A stretch of 64,000 nt of DNA from SZUA-36 sp963704855. GTDB lineage: Bacteria; Pseudomonadota; Gammaproteobacteria; Xanthomonadales; SZUA-36. Where the stretch lies: contig CAVPHY010000017.1 in NCBI GenBank assembly GCA_963704855.1, forward strand, positions 1 to 64,000. The letters run 5' to 3'. The position numbers were made by a program, and so were the translations under genes. The notes below the pieces were generated by a model, which saw nothing but the letters and a program-made list of their open reading frames with translations, was not told where the DNA came from and did no database searches. Positions 58,456 to 64,000 of this stretch are shown one piece after another; position 1 is the first letter of the stretch; every line of letters begins with the position of its first letter.

Positions 58456-59922
58456 ATGAGACGAATATTTATCTTGCTGATCCTGGCGGTGTTGTTATCC
58501 CCATTATCTGCAATCGGTGAACAGCGCAGTTGCGGTACCCATTGGACGGGCTGGATGAAGGAAGCAGACCCTTCCCGCAACCCCTGCCCGGAGCAGTGTG
58601 AACGAGGAGAGCGGTTGGGTGAACGCACCTGGGGAAACGCACCGGACATCCAGTACGATGTGCAGTATCAATGTTACTTCCCAGCTCCCCGGCAATCTGC
58701 ATATGAGGACACCCCGGCCGGCAACGCTGTGAAAACTGACCCGGCCGAAAACGATGTATTTCCTTTTATCAGGGGCAGGGTCGATGACATTTCCGCTGCC
58801 AATGGCGCCTGGCTAAACTGGCATACAAAACTGAACCCGGTGCCACAAAACCTCAGGGGTAAGGAGGCATGGCTACCGGTATTTGAAAAGATCAGTGATT
58901 TCATCAAACAAAGCCCTGCCCTGGCCACCATGAGGGAATATTATCCATGGCTGTCCTACGGTGTAGATGAAGGCTATGAGCCACTGCCGCGCGCTCAGAT
59001 CTCGATGATTTTCTGGTTGCCGGAATGGATCGAACCCGCACCTGGTACGCCCGACAACATCAAGCTTAAAAGCGGCGCATGGGGTTCAGCCCCGGGCGGT
59101 GTGGACTTTTGGATGAACTGGTTTCCGACATCTACGGTCGGTGCGAGCGATGAGCTAAGCCCCTCAGATTGGTACAAGGACAATCAGGGTGTCTTTTTTC
59201 GTATCAGGAAGCCGGATCGCCTCATCGACGGTTTTCCCGTGCACGGTGGCTGGTTATTTGTAACCGGGAAAAACAAGCCCCCGCTATTCGTCCCCATCTC
59301 ACGGGAACGCGCTTTACAGGCATTTATGGCGCAGGCGCAAAGACTGATGAATGACACCGTCAAAGGTCATGAGGGCATCAACGAATCATTGGAACTCTAC
59401 AACAGTGCTGAAATGAGAAAATTTCGCCAACAGGCCATAGACGAGGCCGGCGCAGGTGAGAAAGACCCCGTAAAAGCGGCACAGATGCGTGCCAAGGCTA
59501 CATCGGATGACGCTGAACAGGAGAACCAGTTAAGACAGGCCGGAATGGTGTCCGCCTCGTCCAGCCCGCTCCATGCGGCTGCTGAAAAGGCGTACAACCA
59601 GTGGTCGCAGGTACTTCAACGCCTGGGTGAGGCAGAACGCAACTCGCCAGCCTTTGTCGCCAATGATCCGGATACCTTTCTGGGTGAGGACCTTGTATCT
59701 GCCGGTGCACCCGATGCGGTTGCCCTGATGCGGTACAACCCGGATTACGTTAACGGTCAGCTGGATGCATATGTCCCACAACTCCTTATCATGCCGATTG
59801 GCTCCTCAACCGATTGGAATCGCAGCGCTGACGTACTGTCACGCATGGAAGTCAGGGACCGCGCGGCCCTGGCTATCGTGGAGCGCACCAGGTGGTCGGA
59901 GATACAAGGCTATATTCAATAG
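58456..59922 (+). CDS. Secreted protein of unknown function with cysteine-rich N-terminus
   Basis: A 488-residue secreted protein with signal peptide MRRIFILLILAVLLSPLSAI. The mature N-terminus has four cysteines within about 45 residues (RSCGTHW...NPCPEQCERGERLG...YQCYFPAP). The middle is rich in Trp and Pro (DVEGYEPLP-type and IFWLPEWIEPAPGTP; WMNWFPTSTVGAS). The C-terminal half is helical. The start at 58456 has a GGAGA site. It lies 24 bp after the large secreted protein, so the two are probably co-transcribed. No family recognised. Confidence 0.65.
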   Translation: MRRIFILLILAVLLSPLSAIGEQRSCGTHWTGWMKEADPSRNPCPEQCERGERLGERTWGNAPDIQYDVQYQCYFPAPRQSAYEDTPAGNAVKTDPAENDVFPFIRGRVDDISAANGAWLNWHTKLNPVPQNLRGKEAWLPVFEKISDFIKQSPALATMREYYPWLSYGVDEGYEPLPRAQISMIFWLPEWIEPAPGTPDNIKLKSGAWGSAPGGVDFWMNWFPTSTVGASDELSPSDWYKDNQGVFFRIRKPDRLIDGFPVHGGWLFVTGKNKPPLFVPISRERALQAFMAQAQRLMNDTVKGHEGINESLELYNSAEMRKFRQQAIDEAGAGEKDPVKAAQMRAKATSDDAEQENQLRQAGMVSASSSPLHAAAEKAYNQWSQVLQRLGEAERNSPAFVANDPDTFLGEDLVSAGAPDAVALMRYNPDYVNGQLDAYVPQLLIMPIGSSTDWNRSADVLSRMEVRDRAALAIVERTRWSEIQGYIQ

Positions 59923-59934
59923 GGCGGGCAAAGA

Positions 59935-60393
59935 TCAGTCCACCACCAGCCAGCTTCCATCCGCCTGCCGGCAGGCGGTACCGTATATCTGCTCGGTGTT
60001 GCCGCCGATCGTGGCGTCCAGTGTGTACTCCCGGCATGGTCCGGAAGCCGACTCATAGGTTGAGGTTGGTGTTACTACGTATTCGTAACCGGTATCCGGA
60101 TTGACCCAGGTGGAAGGCACGCCGGTACGTACGTTTTCCAGGGACGCCGAAGTTCTAAGGCGATCCGTCTCATCCATGCTACGCCCAATGCTGCCGCCAA
60201 TGGCACCACCGGCGACGGTGCCCACGATGGTCGCCAGCACGCGTCCGCTTCCACCACCAACCTGGTTGCCGAGAATACCCCCGGCGATGGCGCCTATGAC
60301 GACACCCTGGTCGCGCTTGCTGGGCGCCGTGCTGCAGGCCAACAAAAGGCAGGCCATGCAGGTTACAACTGTGATTTTTAAATATCCGCTCAT
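59935..60393 (-). CDS. Glycine-zipper 2TM surface-antigen-like lipoprotein
   Basis: A 152-residue lipoprotein (lipobox LLAC in MACLLLACSTAP, Cys about residue 20). A glycine zipper (VIGAIAGGILGNQVGGGSGR, then GTVAGGAIGGSIGRSMDE) is followed by a small beta domain with two Cys (GPCREYT, GTACRQADGSW). It resembles the RT0821/Lpp0805 surface antigen family. Such proteins sit in the outer membrane. It ends 13 bp from the converging secreted-protein gene. Confidence 0.85.
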   Translation of the reverse strand: MSGYLKITVVTCMACLLLACSTAPSKRDQGVVIGAIAGGILGNQVGGGSGRVLATIVGTVAGGAIGGSIGRSMDETDRLRTSASLENVRTGVPSTWVNPDTGYEYVVTPTSTYESASGPCREYTLDATIGGNTEQIYGTACRQADGSWLVVD

Positions 60394-60657
60394 CTTTGAT
60401 CTCCTTGTAAATAAACTTGCCGCTCGAGATATAAAGATAACGCAGCAAGCTTAACGGGCGCTTAACGGAGGTTTGATTGTCAGAAACGCCGAAGCAAAGC
60501 TTATGCAGAGCAAGAAAGGGCTACGGTTGGGGACTTTTCACCGGGTGGGACAATGCGGTAAATCCGTCATCAAACTCCTCACATGGCATTTTTTCAAATC
60601 TCTTCTATCATTAATTTGAAGGCTTCATTAGCACAGCCATTGGACTGGAGAGTTCTT

Positions 60658-61740
60658 ATGTATGTTGTCACCAACAGATTTATACGTGCGCAGGCGAAAG
60701 GGTTAGACCAATTTGGATCAAAGCCTAATCCTAATGGCCCCAACGAACTACGGTTTGCCAATGTTCAGAAAAAGGGCAAGGGGTGGACTGTGGAATGGCT
60801 GAATGACGAACTTACACCGGCCAGAGTTAAGTCGTTAATAGCCAAGTTCAATCTTGATATTGATCCATCCAAAACTTATTACGCCAGCCTGGAAGTAGCC
60901 TGTAATTTGGCGGAAAAAGCCCGCAAGAATAAATCCAACATCCTGCTGTTCGCCCATGGATTTAACAACGATATTGCGTCCGTTTTGAACCGTGCGGAGG
61001 AGTTCAGCAAACTCTATAACGTTGAAGTCATACCCTTCTCCTGGCCTTCCAATGGCGGTGGTATCAAAGGCGCCGTCAGCTACAAGTCTGATAAAAGAGA
61101 TGCCAGGGCATCGGCAGGTGCTTTGGAGCGGACATTGGCAAAAGCTGGAGAATACCTGGACCTGATATCCAAAGCGCAACGGAAGAAGATTCAGGCGGAT
61201 GCTGAAGCACAGCACCCGGATGATCGTGATAAGCAGAATGCACTTTATTCAAGGCTATTGGAAAAGGACTGCCCATTTAAGGTGAGCCTGCTTTTTCACA
61301 GCATGGGCAACTACCTGTATAAGAACTTGCTGAAATCATCCATAACTGAAGGGAACCAGCTGGTTTTCGACAACGTCATCCTGGTTGCAGCGGATACAAA
61401 CAATAAAGACCACATAGATTGGGTGGATAAGATCAGGTGCAGAAGGCGATGCTACATAACCATCAATGAGAATGACCATGCACTGGCGGCATCCAGGGCC
61501 AAGTTCGGTGAGCAGCAACTAGCCCGGCTGGGCCATTACGTCCGTAATCTTAATTCCCGGCAGGCTTATTACATCAACTTCACAGATGCCGCGTGGGTGA
61601 AAGATTCACACGCGTATTTTGAAAGCGATGTCGTTGAAAAGAACGCGAAGGTTTTCAAGTTTTTTAATGAAGCCATCAATGGCGAGTTTGCTGAGAAAAG
61701 TTTGAAGTACCGGGATAGTGGGAATTATTACGAGGTTTGA
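60658..61740 (+). CDS. Alpha/beta hydrolase, DUF900-like
   Basis: A 360-residue cytoplasmic protein. The ILLFAHGFNNDIASVLNRAE segment and the elbow LLFHSMGNYLY (Ser nucleophile in HSMGN) are the alpha/beta hydrolase landmarks of the DUF900 type, with an Asp in VAADTNN and a His in the ENDHALAAS region. The ATG at 60658 has a CTGGAGAG site; the longer frame from 60583 was rejected. Substrate unknown. Codon use and A+T content here are higher than in the core region, consistent with acquired DNA. Confidence 0.75.
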   Translation: MYVVTNRFIRAQAKGLDQFGSKPNPNGPNELRFANVQKKGKGWTVEWLNDELTPARVKSLIAKFNLDIDPSKTYYASLEVACNLAEKARKNKSNILLFAHGFNNDIASVLNRAEEFSKLYNVEVIPFSWPSNGGGIKGAVSYKSDKRDARASAGALERTLAKAGEYLDLISKAQRKKIQADAEAQHPDDRDKQNALYSRLLEKDCPFKVSLLFHSMGNYLYKNLLKSSITEGNQLVFDNVILVAADTNNKDHIDWVDKIRCRRRCYITINENDHALAASRAKFGEQQLARLGHYVRNLNSRQAYYINFTDAAWVKDSHAYFESDVVEKNAKVFKFFNEAINGEFAEKSLKYRDSGNYYEV

Positions 61741-61848
61741 GTTCTGAATATTTATAGATCTATGGTGGCAGTTTGTTCACTGAAAAATGTGCGGCCAATG
61801 CTCCTAGCCTGGTTGTGCGTAGCTAGTTGGATGAGGTCAGAATAGGCA

Positions 61849-62415
61849 ATGAAAAAGATGACAGCGAAGGTAGACGTTAAGGCCACACGGGATCAGCTTG
61901 CCCTGACGCAGAAACAACTTAAGCAGCTTCACCAAATTGTTGACGAGGTAGCAAAGCAAATAAGACTATCCAAATCCAGGACGGGCCGAAAACGACTTAT
62001 TAGGGAAACTGGCATTTCTGCTTTGTTTGCAGGTGCGAGTGGTACCGGCAAAACGATGGCGGCAGAGGTCCTGGCGAATGAACTCAGCCTCGACCTTTAT
62101 AGAATTGACCTGTCATCCGTAGTGTCAAAGTACATTGGCGAGACCGAGAAGAATCTGGATAAGGTGTTCGATATCGCAGGCAAAAGCGGTGCGATATTGT
62201 TATTCGATGAAGCCGATGCGTTATTTGGCAAGCGATCCGAAGTGAAAGACAGCCACGACCGCTTTGCCAATCTTGAAATCAGTTATTTGATGCAACGGAT
62301 TGAAGCCTTTCCTGGCTTGGTGATACTCACCACGAATATGAAATCTTCGTTGGATAAGGCTTTCGTGCGTCGGCTTCGCTATTTGATCAATTTTCCAGTA
62401 CCCGATGATAATTAA
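61849..62415 (+). CDS. Short AAA ATPase lacking the C-terminal lid
   Basis: A 188-residue ATPase core: Walker A GASGTGKT, Walker B AILLFDEADALFG, the KRSEVKDSHDRFANLEISYL segment, sensor 1 VILTTN, and an arginine finger region FVRRLRYLINFP. This matches the AAA ATPases found with contractile injection systems and other mobile loci. It ends right after VPDDN, where relatives continue about 100 residues through the lid domain, so it is probably 3'-truncated. The N-terminal part is also shorter than usual. It begins the gene-poor, repeat-bearing stretch. Confidence 0.75.
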   Translation: MKKMTAKVDVKATRDQLALTQKQLKQLHQIVDEVAKQIRLSKSRTGRKRLIRETGISALFAGASGTGKTMAAEVLANELSLDLYRIDLSSVVSKYIGETEKNLDKVFDIAGKSGAILLFDEADALFGKRSEVKDSHDRFANLEISYLMQRIEAFPGLVILTTNMKSSLDKAFVRRLRYLINFPVPDDN

Positions 62416-62803
62416 AAAATCAGCGCACGGCACTCTGTAAACCACTCGCCAAAGCTTCAATTCATATCAAATAATCAAGGCGATACCCCGTATAAACTAC
62501 AACGGGCAGTAATTAAGTCCTTTGTTTAAACCCACATAATCGACAAATGAACCAGCAATCAGCAAGCACTTCACCAAGTAGGGCGGCGCTGTGAGAGGCG
62601 CTGTTTCTGTCATGGGATTATTTCTAATAATAGATTGATCTAAAGAATAGCTATATGGGAAGAGATAAAGACCCGGCTCAGCACCGTCATAAAAGCAAAT
62701 AGAGCTTTTCCAACTGATACCGCTATATGAAATTTTGTGGTCCTGACTTCGATTTCGCGAAATGTTGGCTTAATGAGTTGTAGAAAACAGGGGATCAAGC
62801 CGA

Positions 62804-62865
62804 GCAAATTACCTACAAACACCAGAGCAAATTACCTACAAATTTAAGTGCAGATTACCTATAGC
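62804..62865. repeat. Three direct repeats spaced 23 bp
   Basis: GCAAATTACCTACAAA at 62804-62819 and 62827-62842, and the variant GCAGATTACCTATAGC at 62850-62865; start-to-start spacing is 23 bp each time. This spacing suits protein-binding iterons or element-end repeats. Source unknown. Confidence 0.6.
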
Positions 62866-62895
62866 CACGCAAGTTCAGTTCTGGAAACATGTATC

Positions 62896-62950
62896 TACGC
62901 CCCGGGCAGCCAATCTTTCACAATTTGTCTTCCCGGCTGCCCGAGGCGTA
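62896..62950. repeat. 16-bp inverted repeat with 23-nt loop
   Basis: TACGCCCCGGGCAGCC (62896-62911) pairs with GGCTGCCCGAGGCGTA (62935-62950) at 15 of 16 positions. No T tract. It could be a remnant element end or structured RNA. Confidence 0.5.
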
Positions 62951-63150
62951 CCAATCCCCATAACTATCACCTGTTCCTTAATGCCCGATCTGCCGGGGCG
63001 TTCTTCATTCCACTGTTGATGTGCGTTGAATAAGCCGTCTTAGGTTAGGTGTATGGATGTCGGTCTGCACAAGAAGAGAACTGTACTTGTGCATTTGTTT
63101 CGATGGATTATTGCTGTAAATTCCGAGCTTGGTAAAGCGGTAGAGTGGTG

Positions 63151-63405
63151 TTAATTGGAAACCTTGGTTTGCGAACTTCTCAATACCGGTATTGGACTAT
63201 CTGGCAGAGGACGATAAGAGTGTCCAGGTCGTGGGTATCCAGGTCGTGGGTAAGCCTCACCGTAGATCACGGCCACATCATCCCGCATCATCATCTCCAC
63301 CGGCGCTGACCTGGCGATACCGAACTTGGCTGCACGCGCCTTGACCGCTTCAATAAAGTGCTTGCGGGCTTTCGGGGCGTAGTCTTTTAGCTGGGATGTA
63401 TTCAT
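63151..63405 (-). pseudogene. pglX: N-terminal stump of BREX pglX methyltransferase
   Basis: The 84-residue frame begins MNTSQLKDYAPKARKHFIEA and continues VKARAAKFGIARSAP, then VAVIYGEAYPRP. This is the characteristic start of BREX-1 adenine-specific DNA methyltransferase PglX, normally about 1200 residues. After YPRP the frame enters a 15-bp tandem duplication, then unrelated residues, and stops. None of the methyltransferase motifs remain. It overlaps the Fic gene by 4 bases, so the two were one transcription unit. No other brx or pgl gene lies in the window. Confidence 0.7.
63223..63252. repeat. Perfect 15-bp tandem duplication in pglX stump
   Basis: TCCAGGTCGTGGGTA occurs twice without gap (63223-63237 and 63238-63252), in frame, giving PRPGY-PRPGH in the stump. 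It lies at the point where resemblance to PglX ends and may mark the deletion junction. Confidence 0.85.
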
Positions 63406-64000
63406 TTTATTTTTGTCCAGTCAACCTGCATTTCATCTGCGATAAAGTCGGTAAAGGCCGCGATATCCTTGTTCACCGAGGCCTGCTCCAGTGCATTCAT
63501 ATAAACATCCCGTTGAGTCAAGCGGATCACCGTCCAGGGGTAGCCACCCGATGCGAGCATGAGATTCATTAAGAACCGACCTACCCGGCCGTTGCCATCC
63601 GGATAGGGATGAATAAAAACGAAGGTAAAATGCCCCAGTACTGCACGCACCGCTGCCGATTCTTCTTTCTCCAGCAGATCAAACAGGGTTTCCATGCAAT
63701 CCATCAGTGCGTCTGAAGGTGGCGGCACATGGCTGGAACCACGTATGTAAACAGGACGGTTACGATAACCGGCTACATCTACCGCCTCAAGAATGCCTGC
63801 CTGGATGCTGGCTGAAAACAGGGCGCGATACCAGTCCTGCAGGTGTTTCTTGCTTAGTGCGGCGGGATTACCCCCGGCCAGCACAGATCGCACGGCTTCC
63901 TTAACGAGCTTGTATGCATCGTGGTAACCCTTTGCGGCCATGGCGGCCACATGCTGGTGATCCTCTCCTTGTGCAGGGTTCCAGTCTCCGTTGCGCACCC
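63402..64000 (-). CDS. Fic-domain protein, 5' end outside window
   Basis: About 199 residues of a Fic protein with the active-site motif HPYPDGNGRVGRFLMN (catalytic His and anchoring GNGR). Fic proteins usually add AMP or other phosphate moieties to target proteins. The substrate-flap and N-terminal domains are partly beyond the window edge, and no inhibitory (S/T)xxxE(G/N) motif can be judged. It precedes and overlaps the pglX stump. A role in toxin-like or defence control is possible but not shown. Confidence 0.85.
   Translation of the reverse strand, partial: VRNGDWNPAQGEDHQHVAAMAAKGYHDAYKLVKEAVRSVLAGGNPAALSKKHLQDWYRALFSASIQAGILEAVDVAGYRNRPVYIRGSSHVPPPSDALMDCMETLFDLLEKEESAAVRAVLGHFTFVFIHPYPDGNGRVGRFLMNLMLASGGYPWTVIRLTQRDVYMNALEQASVNKDIAAFTDFIADEMQVDWTKIK

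Larger units (their letters stand above)
62416..63150. other. Gene-free 735-bp stretch with repeats
   Basis: No credible gene on either strand; the open frames are short and lack family features. It holds three 23-bp-spaced repeats (62804-62865) and a 16-bp inverted repeat (62896-62950). It lies between two truncated genes (AAA ATPase and pglX), as expected after deletions or insertion-element loss. Confidence 0.6.

Noticed and set aside
62640..62822. 60-residue hydrophobic minus-strand frame
   Set aside because: No ribosome site or homology signal; overlaps the iteron-like repeats.
63053..63154. Frame starting MDVGLHKKRTVL, reminiscent of an IS110 transposase start
   Set aside because: Only a dozen residues look alike and the rest has no transposase feature; too weak to call.
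63223..63252. Two 15-bp tandem units considered as a CRISPR-like array
   Set aside because: No spacers and only two contiguous units; it is a simple tandem duplication.

Overview
The window reads as chromosomal DNA of a free-living gammaproteobacterium, probably salt- or osmotically stressed. Genes are dense and Gram-negative in style (RND efflux, lipoproteins, OmpA proteins, MscS). There is a sucrose (compatible solute) cluster, a Na+/H+ antiporter, a glyoxylate shunt and a sigma-54/NtrC-type glnK-amtB locus. No rRNA or tRNA genes were seen. The species cannot be named from the sequence alone.

1-19 kb is an envelope/general-stress region. It holds many small stress proteins (BON, CsbD, dodecin, DUF3185, DUF3096, DUF3309, Lmo0937-like, sll1863-like coiled coil, DUF4398/OmpA), a phospholipase-D lipoprotein, a CPA1 antiporter, three Crp/Fnr-type regulators and a hybrid histidine kinase/response regulator pair translationally coupled to the third regulator. 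A dyad-symmetric 19-bp motif, consensus MTGTGYGBYAGCGCACRGA, occurs nine times, mostly 50-150 bp upstream of these genes, and looks like a regulon operator. Several genes here are broken by single-base indels (PAP2 phosphatase, triple-BON protein, dodecin, response regulator), two genes lost their 5' ends at a common junction near 1.09 kb, and a decayed copy of part of the antiporter lies at 7.44-7.59 kb.

19.5-25.5 kb is a sucrose operon: sucrose-phosphate synthase, sucrose-phosphatase, fructokinase, amylosucrase. 27.3-37.2 kb is the most unusual locus. It is a five-gene, end-overlapping operon encoding a ferritin-like (PF12902-type) protein, a LodA/GoxA-family tryptophylquinone oxidase, a radical SAM/SPASM maturase of QhpD type, a LodB/QhpG-like flavoprotein, and a large SAM-cyclase-AAA-TPR signalling protein, followed by an NTF2-like protein and an outer-membrane SphA/MetA-like protein. 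This suggests a quinone-cofactor biogenesis route combining parts known separately from the LodA and quinohemoprotein amine dehydrogenase systems.

38.8-54.3 kb is housekeeping: a degenerate GH24 lysozyme lipoprotein, aceBA with a divergent LysR regulator, amtB-glnK, a heavy-metal RND efflux operon with DUF3240 and a divergent membrane LuxR-type regulator, FKBP, cupin and MscS. A structured, terminator-ended candidate small RNA lies at 52.83-52.98 kb with 11-bp-period OmpR-type direct repeats upstream of it.

54.5-60 kb encodes three consecutive secreted proteins of unknown function. 60.6-64 kb looks like a decayed defence/mobile region: a DUF900-like hydrolase, a short AAA ATPase without its lid, 0.7 kb of gene-free repeat-bearing DNA, the N-terminal stump of a BREX pglX methyltransferase, and a Fic protein running off the end.
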